From Nocardiopsis prasina DSM 43845 (GTDB lineage: Bacteria > Actinomycetota > Actinomycetes > Streptosporangiales > Streptosporangiaceae), in assembly GCF_000341265.1 (NCBI RefSeq), contig NZ_ANAE01000176.1, positions 1 to 48,728 of the forward strand: 48,728 nucleotides of DNA. Reading direction: 5' to 3'. Under the pieces are notes generated by a model. It was not told the DNA's origin. It did not search any database and saw only the letters and a program-made list of their open reading frames with translations. Shown here piece by piece: positions 19,844 through 27,673 of this stretch (position 1 is its first letter; the number at the start of each line of letters is the position of its first letter). The position numbers and the translations under genes were made by a program.

Positions 19844-20365
19844 TCAGCGCCGGGGCGGTTGGTCGTCCATCTCGAAGTAGTGGGGCAGCGCGGCGGTACC
19901 CGCCAGGCGCAGGAGGCGGACCAGTCGTGAGCGGCGCGCGCGCCTGGTGTCGGACACGGCGTCGTTGTGGAACACCCTGGCCAGGTACACGCCGCGCGCG
20001 GCGACCGTCACCTCGTCCAGCCGGTCCGGGGCCAGCCCGGCGTCCGGGGGGTCCAAAGCGGCGCGCAACGCCTGGGAGAGCCGGCTCTCCGTGAGTTCGC
20101 GCTCCCCCTCCCCCGCCCGGCGCGCCGCGTTGGCGGCCGCCGCGAGCCTCCCGGCGGTCTCCCGGTCCAGACCGGGGTCGGCGGCGAGGTCGAGGACGGC
20201 CGCGGCCCGGCGCAGCAGAGCGGCGTCCAGGGCGGCGCGCGCGGTCTCCACCCGGTGGTGGAGGCGGTCGAGCCGGGTGGCCCGCCACGACAGGTAGAAG
20301 CCGAGCAGGACCAGCGCGATCAGGATCGCCGCGACCAGGGTGACGAAGCGAACGTCCTCGATCAG
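19844..20365 (-). CDS. Membrane-anchored actinobacterial protein of unknown function
   Basis: Not assigned to a named family. From a CTG at 20365 the frame gives 173 residues: a short N-terminus, one membrane helix (about 8-24, [20 protein letters not shown]), then a charged helical domain ([18 protein letters not shown]) ending [17 protein letters not shown] and [15 protein letters not shown]. Proteins of this shape lie between pimA and pdxS in streptomycetes. No ATG, GTG or TTG precedes the membrane segment: TGA is six bases upstream of the CTG, and the CTG overlaps the pimA stop as CTGA. The first standard start, GTG 20251, would delete the helix. The CTG start is inferred. Confidence 0.68.
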   Translation of the reverse strand: MIEDVRFVTLVAAILIALVLLGFYLSWRATRLDRLHHRVETARAALDAALLRRAAAVLDLAADPGLDRETAGRLAAAANAARRAGEGERELTESRLSQALRAALDPPDAGLAPDRLDEVTVAARGVYLARVFHNDAVSDTRRARRSRLVRLLRLAGTAALPHYFEMDDQPPRR

Positions 20366-21558
20366 GACCGCTCACCCCGCAGCCGCGGGTGCGCGCGGCG
20401 CGGCGCCCCGGAGGAACGGCGTCCGCCGTCCAACCGCACACCGGCGTCGGCCCCCTCTCCCGACGTCAGGACGGTCTCGTACACGTGGGCGATGTCGGCG
20501 GCGACGGTGTCCCAGTCGTAGGCGCGCACGGCAACGCGTGCGGCCTCCGAGAGCCCGGCCCGGCGTTCGGGCGAGTCGAGCAGGGCCGCCGCGCGCTCGG
20601 CCAGGTGATCGGCGTCGCCCACCCGGAACAGCTCCCCGGCCGCGCCGCCGTCCAGGACCGCCCCGAAGGCGGGGATGTCGCTGGCGACGATCGCGGCCCC
20701 GGCTGCCATCGCCTCGGTCAGGACGATGCCGAAGCTCTCCCCACCCAGGTTGGGCGCGCAGAAGACGTCGGTGGAGTGGTAGGCGCGGATCTTGTCGGCG
20801 TCGTCGAGCCGCCCCGGCAACACCACGCGGTGCCGCAGGGACTCGGGGACACCGGACAGGTCGGCCTCGCCCGGTCCGGCCACGAGCAGGCGCAGCTCGG
20901 GCCGGTGCGGCGCCATCCGGGAGAAGGCCTCCAGGAGGGTGGCCAGCCCCTTGCGGGGTTCGTCCAGGCGGCCCAGGAAACCGATCGAGCCGCCCCGCCC
21001 CGGCCACCCGGGCAGCGGCTCGGCGTGCGCGAAGCGGCGCACGGACACCCCGTTGGGGATGAGCACGGCGTCGCCGCCCACGTGTTCGACCAGGGTGCGG
21101 CGGGCCGCCTCGGAGACCGCCACGCGCGCGTTGATCTTCTCCAGGGCCGAGCGCAGGGCGCCGGAGCTCGCGGCCATGGCGCGCGAGCGCGGGTTCGAGG
21201 TGTGGAAGGTGGCCACGATGGGCCCGTCCGCCGCCCAGCAGGCCAGCAGGGAGACGCTGGGAGCGGCGGGTTCGTGGATGTGCAGCAGGTCGAAGCGGCC
21301 CTCGGCGATCCACCGGCGGACCCGGGCCGCCGTGCGGGGGCCGAAGCTGAGGCGGGCCACCGAGCCGTTGTAGGGCACCGGGACCGGGCGTCCGGCCGGG
21401 ACCAGGTAGGGCGGGGTCCGGTGGTCGGGGTCGCCGACCGGAGCCAGCACGGAGACCTCGTGGCCCATGGCGCCGAGCGCTTCGGCGAGGTCCCCCACGT
21501 GTTGCTGCACCCCGCCGGGGACGTCCCAGGCATAGGGGCAGACGATCCCGACGCGCAT
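20362..21558 (-). CDS. pimA: Phosphatidylinositol mannosyltransferase PimA-type
   Basis: 398 residues of a GT-B, family 4 glycosyltransferase that adds the first mannose to phosphatidylinositol on the inner membrane face. The start MRVGIVCPYAWDVPGGVQQHV and the segments LHIHEPAAPSVSLLA, VATFHTSNPRSR, IPNGVSVRRF, GFLGRLDEPRKG and PNLGGESFGIVLTEAMAAG are typical. The tail of about 30 residues is basic and likely flexible. ATG 21558 has a GGGAGCGGG stretch upstream. The order HIT-pgsA-acyltransferase-pimA is the conserved PIM gene cluster. Confidence 0.92.
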   Translation of the reverse strand: MRVGIVCPYAWDVPGGVQQHVGDLAEALGAMGHEVSVLAPVGDPDHRTPPYLVPAGRPVPVPYNGSVARLSFGPRTAARVRRWIAEGRFDLLHIHEPAAPSVSLLACWAADGPIVATFHTSNPRSRAMAASSGALRSALEKINARVAVSEAARRTLVEHVGGDAVLIPNGVSVRRFAHAEPLPGWPGRGGSIGFLGRLDEPRKGLATLLEAFSRMAPHRPELRLLVAGPGEADLSGVPESLRHRVVLPGRLDDADKIRAYHSTDVFCAPNLGGESFGIVLTEAMAAGAAIVASDIPAFGAVLDGGAAGELFRVGDADHLAERAAALLDSPERRAGLSEAARVAVRAYDWDTVAADIAHVYETVLTSGEGADAGVRLDGGRRSSGAPRRAHPRLRGERS

Positions 21559-21617
21559 CCCGCTCCCGTCCGCCTGGGGGGTGGCGTCCGGGGTGCCCGA
21601 GGGCGTCCGCGCCCGGG

Positions 21618-22568
21618 TCACCGCCGCTGTTCCCGGTCGCGCGCCACGGCCGCCTCGACCTCGTGGCGGCGGGCGCGGTCGGCGTCGTGGTCGGCGCTGA
21701 AGACGGACTGGAGCATGTGCCAGTCCTCGGGGTGCTCCGCGATGGCTCCCTCGAGGACCCGGACCAGCGCCTGGGTGGTGTCGTGGACGCGCTGGGTGCG
21801 GCTGCCCTCCGCCGCGACGGGGACCTCGTCGTGGACACGGACGTGCCAGTGGGGGCCGTCGTACCAGAGGGAGACCGGCATGAGGGCGGCCCCGGTGTTC
21901 AGGGCCAGGGCGGCGGGCCCTGAGGGGACTCGTGCCTTCTCTCCGAAGAGGTCGACCTCCAGCCCGGTTCCGTTGATGTCGCGGTCGGCGAGCAGGCACA
22001 CCAGTCCGCCCTCGCGCAGACGGCGGGAGAGGACCCCGACGGTGTTGGCCGCACCGCCGGTCAGCGGCAGGACCTCCATCCCCAGGGACTCACGGTAGGA
22101 GGTGAACCGCTGGTAGAGACTCTCGGGGCGCAGCCGCTGGGCCACGGTGGTGAGCCGGGTGCCCCGCGCGGCGATCCACGCCCCGGCGTGGTCCCAGTTG
22201 CCCATGTGCGGCAGGGCCGCCACCACTCCGCGCCCGGACCTGACGTGTTCCTCCAGCACCTCGATCCCGGTCTGGCGGGTGTGGTCGAGGATGTGCTCCC
22301 GACCCATGGCGGGCAGGCGGAACATCTCGTAGTAGTAGCGCATGTAGGAGCGCATCCCCGCCTTGGACAACGCCCTGAGCTGCGCGTCCGTGGCGTTCGG
22401 CCCGACCAGCCGGCGCAGGTTGCGCTCCAGCCCCCGGGTGCCGTCGTTGTGGGTGCGCCAGGCCCGGTCGGCCAGTCTCTGGAACACCGCCCGGCCCGCC
22501 CCCTCGGGTGCGCGGCGGACCAGCGTCCACCCCGCCGAGTAGGCCAGGTCGGCCATGCGTTCGTCCAC
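21618..22568 (-). CDS. PIM acyltransferase (LpxL/HtrB-like, PatA-type)
   Basis: 316 residues of the lysophospholipid/lipid A acyltransferase family. The catalytic HX4D motif is visible in LPHMGNWDHAGAWIA, with GGLVCLLADRDINGTGLEVDLFGE as the second conserved block. In mycobacteria the enzyme at this place (Rv2611c) acylates the mannose of PIM1/PIM2. GTG 22568 or ATG 22556 could be the start. It lies 59 bases before pimA and 46 bases after pgsA, almost certainly one operon. Confidence 0.9.
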   Translation of the reverse strand: MDERMADLAYSAGWTLVRRAPEGAGRAVFQRLADRAWRTHNDGTRGLERNLRRLVGPNATDAQLRALSKAGMRSYMRYYYEMFRLPAMGREHILDHTRQTGIEVLEEHVRSGRGVVAALPHMGNWDHAGAWIAARGTRLTTVAQRLRPESLYQRFTSYRESLGMEVLPLTGGAANTVGVLSRRLREGGLVCLLADRDINGTGLEVDLFGEKARVPSGPAALALNTGAALMPVSLWYDGPHWHVRVHDEVPVAAEGSRTQRVHDTTQALVRVLEGAIAEHPEDWHMLQSVFSADHDADRARRHEVEAAVARDREQRR

Positions 22569-22614
22569 GTCGTCGTCCTCGTCCTCTTGTGCTTCGGTCC
22601 CCTCGGCGGCGTGG

Positions 22615-23259
22615 TCAGGCGCCGTTGCTGGTCTTCTCGTCCTCGCCCTCGGCGAAGCCGGGGTCGTTGAGGCGCGCGCGGGTCTCGACGAGGCGCTGGA
22701 GGACGGTGAGCAGGCTCATCACGGCCAGGAGCCAGAGGCCGCCCGCGAGGATGTAGGGAACGCCGAGCTCGCTCAGGCCCACCGCCACCAGCACGATGAT
22801 CAGGCGTTCGGTGCGTTCGGCCACGCCGACGTCGCAGTTGACGCCCAGGCCCTCCGCCCGCGCCTTGATGTAGGAGACCATGAAGCCGCTGATCAGGCAG
22901 AACAGGGTGAGTCCGGCGAGCATGGGATCGTCGCCCTCACCCACGAACCACCACATGAGTCCGGCGAGGATCGCGGCGTCGGCCACCCGGTCGAGGCTGG
23001 AGTCGAGGAAGGCACCGAAGGCGCTGCCGCTGTCGTTGGCCCGCGCCACCGCTCCGTCGAGCATGTCGAAGAGGGCGAAGACGGTGATGACCACGGAACC
23101 CGCGTAGAGCTGGCCGCGGGGGTAGAAGTAGAGGGCGCTGACGACGACACCGGTGGCACCGATGATGGTGACGAGGTTGGGCGTCAGGCCGATGCGGGCC
23201 AGGCTCCGACCGAGCGGAGCGGTGACCCGGGAGATCATGGGGCGAAGGATTCTCAGCAT
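22615..23259 (-). CDS. pgsA: CDP-alcohol phosphatidyltransferase (phosphatidylinositol-phosphate synthase)
   Basis: 214 residues, several membrane helices. The family motif D-G-x2-A-R-x8-G-x3-D-x3-D is intact in MLDGAVARANDSGSAFGAFL followed by DSSLDRVAD. By context (Rv2612c position) it makes phosphatidylinositol phosphate from CDP-diacylglycerol and inositol phosphate, the substrate line for PimA. The ribosome site is weak (AGAAG). The last 20 residues are acidic and polar. Confidence 0.92.
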   Translation of the reverse strand: MLRILRPMISRVTAPLGRSLARIGLTPNLVTIIGATGVVVSALYFYPRGQLYAGSVVITVFALFDMLDGAVARANDSGSAFGAFLDSSLDRVADAAILAGLMWWFVGEGDDPMLAGLTLFCLISGFMVSYIKARAEGLGVNCDVGVAERTERLIIVLVAVGLSELGVPYILAGGLWLLAVMSLLTVLQRLVETRARLNDPGFAEGEDEKTSNGA

Positions 23260-23371
23260 GTCTTCTAGTGATCGTAGGACGGTAACGGTCGTCGGAGTGG
23301 GAGCCGCACCCTCTGGGGGTGGCGTCGACCACGGGCAGTCGTTGGGGTGGGGGTCGCGGGTGGTCCCGGCC

Positions 23372-23947
23372 TCACTTCCGGGGCCAGGTCTCGGCCAGCC
23401 TGGCGCGGGTCCGCTCCAACATCTCGGGCAGGACCCTGGTCTGGCCGATCACGGGCATGAAGTTGGTGTCGCCGCCCCAGCGGGGCACGACGTGCTGGTG
23501 GAGGTGTGCGGCGATCCCGGCACCGGCCACGGTACCGAGGTTCATGCCGACGTTGAAGCCGCCCGGACCGTAGGCCTCGGTGAGCGCCCGGAGCCCGGCC
23601 TGGGTGAGCGCGGCGACCTCGGCGGTCTCCCCCTCGTCCAGCGACGTGTACTCGGAGACGTGCCGGTAGGGGCAGACCAGCAGGTGGCCGCTGTTGTAGG
23701 GGTACAGGTTCAGGACCACGTAGGCGGACCGGCCGCGGGCGACCACCAGGCCCTCCTCGTCCGGCAGGCCGGGGGCGCGGCAGAAGGGGCAGCCTTCGTC
23801 GGCTCCGGGCCCGGTCGGCTTCCCCTCACCCTTGATGTAGGCCATGCGGTGGGGCGTCCAGAGCCGTTCGTGGCCGTCCGGGGTTCCGGTTCCGGCGCCG
23901 GGCGGCCGGTCCGCACCGCTCCCGGGTTCGTCGTGGGTACCGCGCAT
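23372..23947 (-). CDS. HIT-family protein, AP4A phosphorylase-like
   Basis: 191 residues. A disordered N-terminus of about 35 residues precedes ERLWTPHRMAYIKG; CPFCRAPG suggests a zinc site. The histidine triad is in AAHLHQHVVPRWGGD. The homolog in this position in M. tuberculosis (Rv2613c) is a diadenosine tetraphosphate phosphorylase, so the same role is likely. thrS, which precedes it in Mycobacterium and Streptomyces, is not in this window. Confidence 0.9.
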   Translation of the reverse strand: MRGTHDEPGSGADRPPGAGTGTPDGHERLWTPHRMAYIKGEGKPTGPGADEGCPFCRAPGLPDEEGLVVARGRSAYVVLNLYPYNSGHLLVCPYRHVSEYTSLDEGETAEVAALTQAGLRALTEAYGPGGFNVGMNLGTVAGAGIAAHLHQHVVPRWGGDTNFMPVIGQTRVLPEMLERTRARLAETWPRK

Positions 23948-24046
23948 GGCTCGTCCGCCCCCTCGCCTGACCGTTTCGTGCCGCGCGTCCAGCATAGGAG
24001 CGCGCGGCGGGTGAAGCGTCGGACCCCGCGGTCCGGGGGTGGCGCG

Positions 24047-24084
24047 ACGGGTCAGTGGCGCGCTCAGGTGCTCCACTGACCCGT
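24047..24084. terminator. Hairpin downstream of the DUF885 gene
   Basis: ACGGGTCAGTGG (24047-24058) pairs perfectly with CCACTGACCCGT (24073-24084) around a 14-base loop, directly after the DUF885 stop codon and before the HIT operon. Confidence 0.7.
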
Positions 24085-24087
24085 GGC

Positions 24088-25791
24088 TCAGAGTCCGAGC
24101 AGGGTACGCAGGTGGCGCGGGGACGGGTTGCCGTGCGCGAGCATGGCGTCGTGCAGGCGGCCGACCGGTTCGCCGGGGCGCTCCAGCGCCAGATCCCGGG
24201 CGATGTCGGAGACCTCCGCGTAGCCGACGTAGTAGGTGGACAGCTGGGCGCTGGTGAGCAGGGCGCGCCGCCACTTACCGACGGCCTCCCCCTCCTCCTG
24301 GTGGCCACGTTCGGTCAGGAGGGCGACGGCCTCGGACTCGGTGAGGTCGCCGGTGTGCACGCGCACGTCCAGGATCGCGTTGAGGATGGCCCGCAGCCGC
24401 ATCTTGAGCTGGACCAGGCGCAGCCCGAGGTTGGCGCGCCGGGTGGCGGGGTCGGACCCTCCGGACCACCCGTGAACGGCCAGCACGTCCTCGGCGTGGA
24501 CCGCCCACCCCTCCACGAAGGTGCCGCTGCTCAGCGCCGAGCGCACCCGGGTCCGTCCCCGGTGGCGAGCGGCGTGGGCGAGCTGGAGGGCGTGCCCCGG
24601 CATCGCCTCGTGGACCATCAGGTTGCGCAGCATGCCCGCGTTGTACTCGCGCAGGAAGGAGACCTGGCGCTCCGCGGGCCAGTCCTCGGGCGGCGGGGCC
24701 ACCGCGATGAAGGTGGGCTGGGAGGAGGCGTCGGGGTCGAGCGCGCCGGGCGCGTCGCAGTAGGCCACGGCCACGCCCCGCCGGGAGACCGGCATCGGGA
24801 TGACCTCGACCGGGTCGTCGTGGACGGTGGCCAGGTCGAGTTCCCGGACCCGGGCGTAGAGGTGTTCGAGGGCGTCGACACAGGAGGGGACGACCCCCTC
24901 GGGGGAGATCTCGAACTCGTCGGCCAGGGCGGAGAGCACCTCGGCGACCTGGCCGGGGCGGCGCGGCTCACCGGTGTACTCGGCGGCGGCCTCGGCCAGT
25001 GCCTCCTCCGTGGCCAGGAGGTCGCTCTCGGCGCGTACCAGGAGCGCCTCCGGGGACAGTTCGGAGTCGAGCGTGTACCAGAGCTGGGCGGCGAACCGTC
25101 GCGCGCCCAGGCGCGGGTCCCCGGTGGCGAACTCCAGCTCGGTGCGCATCCAGGAGGTGTACTCGTCGAGGGCGGCCAGGGCCGCGGCGCGGGCGGGTTC
25201 GAGTCCGGAGGCGTGCTCGGGGTGCTGGGCCGCCAGGGCCGGAACGGCCTCGGCGAGCATCCCCCGGGCGCCCTCCAGCTGCCCCAGGGCGGTCTCCACG
25301 TGCACGCGGGGCATGCCGGGACCCTCGGACAGGCGGGCTCGCGCGGTGTCCAGGTAGGCGGGCAGGGCGGCGCAGCGCGCGGTCAGGGCCGCGAGGCGCT
25401 CCTCCGGCGGGAGGGTGTCCCGTTCCAGGAGGGCGTGGAGGGCCTCACCCGGTGAGTGCACCAGGGGGTTCCACGTGTGCGGGCGCAGTTCGGTCGTGTG
25501 CCACAGGTCCGCGCTGATCCTGGTCCGGAGCATCTCCAGGTCGACCAGGTCGTCGGTCGGGACGAGGTCCGCGTCGATCTCGTCCAGGGAACCCAGCGCG
25601 TCGGTCAGGAGCCGGACGCGCAGGGAGTCGGCCTCGACGGAGTGGTCGGTGAGCCGGTGGGCTCCCCGGGTGTCCCCCAGGTCCAGAGCCCACTCGGGGT
25701 CGTCGGCCAGGAGGGCGTCGAGCACCCGCTCGGCCACGTCTCGGAAGCGTCGGGTCATCTCGGCCGCGTCGGGTTGGGAGGAGGAGGTCAT
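24088..25791 (-). CDS. DUF885 family predicted metal-dependent hydrolase
   Basis: 567 residues. The family marker HEAMPGHALQLAH supplies a HExxxH-type metal site, followed by SGTFVEGWAVHAEDVL with a likely third ligand. DUF885 proteins resemble M3-like helical metallopeptidases; their substrates are mostly unknown. ATG 25791 was chosen because family homology begins soon after; the frame extends to GTG 25821 without a clear ribosome site. No signal peptide, so cytoplasmic. It is flanked by hairpins on both sides and seems monocistronic. Confidence 0.86.
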   Translation of the reverse strand: MTSSSQPDAAEMTRRFRDVAERVLDALLADDPEWALDLGDTRGAHRLTDHSVEADSLRVRLLTDALGSLDEIDADLVPTDDLVDLEMLRTRISADLWHTTELRPHTWNPLVHSPGEALHALLERDTLPPEERLAALTARCAALPAYLDTARARLSEGPGMPRVHVETALGQLEGARGMLAEAVPALAAQHPEHASGLEPARAAALAALDEYTSWMRTELEFATGDPRLGARRFAAQLWYTLDSELSPEALLVRAESDLLATEEALAEAAAEYTGEPRRPGQVAEVLSALADEFEISPEGVVPSCVDALEHLYARVRELDLATVHDDPVEVIPMPVSRRGVAVAYCDAPGALDPDASSQPTFIAVAPPPEDWPAERQVSFLREYNAGMLRNLMVHEAMPGHALQLAHAARHRGRTRVRSALSSGTFVEGWAVHAEDVLAVHGWSGGSDPATRRANLGLRLVQLKMRLRAILNAILDVRVHTGDLTESEAVALLTERGHQEEGEAVGKWRRALLTSAQLSTYYVGYAEVSDIARDLALERPGEPVGRLHDAMLAHGNPSPRHLRTLLGL

Positions 25792-25825
25792 GCCGCCATG
25801 ATGCCAGGTCAGGGAAAACACGGAC

Positions 25826-25854
25826 GCCCGGTTCCCGACGTGCGGGAACCGGGC
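25826..25854. terminator. Terminator of the cvn operon
   Basis: GCCCGGTTCCC pairs with GGGAACCGGGC (11 bp) around a 7-base loop, 39 bases downstream of the cvnD stop. Confidence 0.78.
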
Positions 25855-25893
25855 CGTACTCCGTGCGGGACCCCGGCCCGGGTCAGATCCTGG

Positions 25894-26544
25894 TCAGCGC
25901 CAGGAGTTCTGGCCCCCGGTGGAGGTGGGCTGCTGCCCTGCGGCGCCCTCGGGGTCCCCCACCGTGATCGCGTGCTCGACGAGGGTGATGAGCGTCGACT
26001 TGGTGGAGGCCTTGTCACGGGCGTCCACCTGGACGATGGGAATCTCCGGGCTGAGCGTGAGCGCGTCCCGGACCTCGTCTGCGGCGTGGGGGTAGTAGCC
26101 GTCGAACCCGTTGATGCCCACGATGAAGGGCAGACGCGCCTCTTCGAAGTAGTCGATCGCGGGGAAGCAGTCGGCCAGGCGTCGCGTGTCCACCAGCACG
26201 ACCGCGCCGATGGCACCCTTGACCAGGTCGTCCCACATGAACCAGAACCGGTGCTGTCCGGGGGTGCCGAACAGGTACAGGATCAGGTCGGAGTCGAGGG
26301 AGACGCGGCCGAAGTCCATGGCGACGGTCGTGGTCTGCTTGTCCGGCGTCTTGGCGAGGTCGTCCACCCCGACGCTGGCGCTGGTCATGACCGCCTCGGT
26401 CGTCAGCGGCACGATCTCGGAGACGGAGCCAACGAATGTCGTCTTCCCGACACCGAAGCCCCCGGCGACGACGATCTTGACCGACGTCATCGCGTTCCCC
26501 CCAGCACCGCCTTCCTCGGCTGGGCTAGAGCTTGCGAAGTCCAC
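25894..26544 (-). CDS. cvnD: Conservon GTPase-like protein CvnD
   Basis: 216 residues. P-loop GGFGVGKTT, then MDFGRVSLDSDLILYLFGTP and GQHRFWFMWDDLVKGA (switch II/G3), and INGFDGYY as the base-recognition region, a Ras-like fold typical of conservon proteins. GTG 26544 starts inside the end of cvnC: the cvnC stop lies within it (20-base overlap), the usual arrangement in streptomycetes, which argues for this start over the internal ATG 26490. The C-terminal tail is Gly/Ser/Gln-rich. It probably relays a signal from the CvnA kinase complex. Confidence 0.9.
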   Translation of the reverse strand: MDFASSSPAEEGGAGGNAMTSVKIVVAGGFGVGKTTFVGSVSEIVPLTTEAVMTSASVGVDDLAKTPDKQTTTVAMDFGRVSLDSDLILYLFGTPGQHRFWFMWDDLVKGAIGAVVLVDTRRLADCFPAIDYFEEARLPFIVGINGFDGYYPHAADEVRDALTLSPEIPIVQVDARDKASTKSTLITLVEHAITVGDPEGAAGQQPTSTGGQNSWR

Positions 26545-27016
26545 TGAGCACCCTTTCAAGCAGGTTGGTGTTGGGGCGAGCGTCGTTGTCGAGCGAAGAC
26601 CTGATCTGGACCAGTCCCTGCTCGGACATGTCCGCCACAAGCACCCGCGCCACACCGAGAGGCATCCGCAACAGCGCGGAGATCTCCGCCACGGATCGCC
26701 ATTCCCGGCACAGGTCGCTGATCGCCTGCCATTCAGGCGTCAGCGTTCCTGACTCGTTCCGGGCCGCCGCGGTGGCCGAGATCAGCGCCTCCAGGGGAAG
26801 CTGAGACTTCGGCTTGGTACGGCCCTTGGTGACCGCGTAGGGGCGCACCAGCGAACTGGGGGCGCTGCCCGGCGCGGGTCGTTGGTCATACGGTTGTTGG
26901 ATTGGTCGAGGAACATCTCCGCCGCCCGGAACTGCGGGCATCCCTCCGGTGGAGGGATGGCCCGGCTGTTGTCCGAACCACGAGGCGCTCCCGGCATCTC
27001 TACTGTGAGGTGCCAC
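26525..27016 (-). CDS. cvnC: Conservon DUF742 protein CvnC
   Basis: 163 residues. A proline/glycine-rich N-terminus of about 55 residues precedes the DUF742 core SLVRPYAVTKGRTKPK, ICREW-like DLCREWRSVAEISALLRMPL and VRVLVADM-like VARVLVADMSEQGLV, a winged-helix-like fold. Start GTG 27016 has AGGAGG about 5 bases upstream; the adjacent GTG 27019 is too close to it. It begins 23 bases after the cvnB stop and overlaps cvnD by 20 bases. Confidence 0.88.
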   Translation of the reverse strand: MAPHSRDAGSASWFGQQPGHPSTGGMPAVPGGGDVPRPIQQPYDQRPAPGSAPSSLVRPYAVTKGRTKPKSQLPLEALISATAAARNESGTLTPEWQAISDLCREWRSVAEISALLRMPLGVARVLVADMSEQGLVQIRSSLDNDARPNTNLLERVLSGLRKL

Positions 27017-27039
27017 CACTTCCTCCTGTCGGTGGTGGA

Positions 27040-27441
27040 TCAGTGGATTCCCGAGGTGCGCGCCGTTGGTGTCAGCGCCCGCCCCGCCCGCTCGACGAGC
27101 AGGGTCATCTCGTACGCGACCAGACCCAGGTCGCTCTCGGCCGCCGCGAGGACCGCGAGACACGAGCCGTCGCTGATGGCCATGATGAGCATCAGCCCCC
27201 GCTCCATCTCGACGACGGTCTGGGCGACCGCTCCACCCTCGAACACCCGGGCCGCGCCCTGCGTCAGGCTGGACAGACCAGAGGCGATTGCGGCCAACTG
27301 GTCGGCCCGGTCCGCCGGGAAGCCCGCGGACGAGGCCAGCGGAAGGCCGTCAGAGGAGACGACGATCGCGTGGGCCACGTCGGGTACCCGGTCGGCAAAG
27401 TCAGTGATCAACCAGTTGAGTTCATTCACCTGTCGACTCAT
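27040..27441 (-). CDS. cvnB: Conservon roadblock/LC7 protein CvnB
   Basis: 133 residues, almost entirely a roadblock/LC7 domain: LNWLITDFADRVPDVAHAIV, SSDGLPLASSAGFP, VVEMERGLMLIMAISDGSCL and LVAYEMTLLVERAG. In conservons it binds CvnA and CvnD. AGGAGA precedes ATG 27441. It follows cvnA after an unusually long 232-base gap. Confidence 0.93.
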   Translation of the reverse strand: MSRQVNELNWLITDFADRVPDVAHAIVVSSDGLPLASSAGFPADRADQLAAIASGLSSLTQGAARVFEGGAVAQTVVEMERGLMLIMAISDGSCLAVLAAAESDLGLVAYEMTLLVERAGRALTPTARTSGIH

Positions 27442-27673
27442 CTGATCTCCTGTCCAAGTTCGCCGGTCGATCTGTGGGCACTGCTACCGCCGGCACGGCA
27501 TGTGACAGCACTGCCTTTGCGAACCACCCGGCCCCTCCCGTGGGGGTGACCGGGAGTCTGGTGTTCCGCTCTCGTCAAGCGATGGGTGTGGCGCGTCCGA
27601 GAAGCTCGGTTGATGCTATTGCATCCGGCTTCCCTGACTGTGAGGGACCCCGTCCCACCACTGGTCACTTGGG

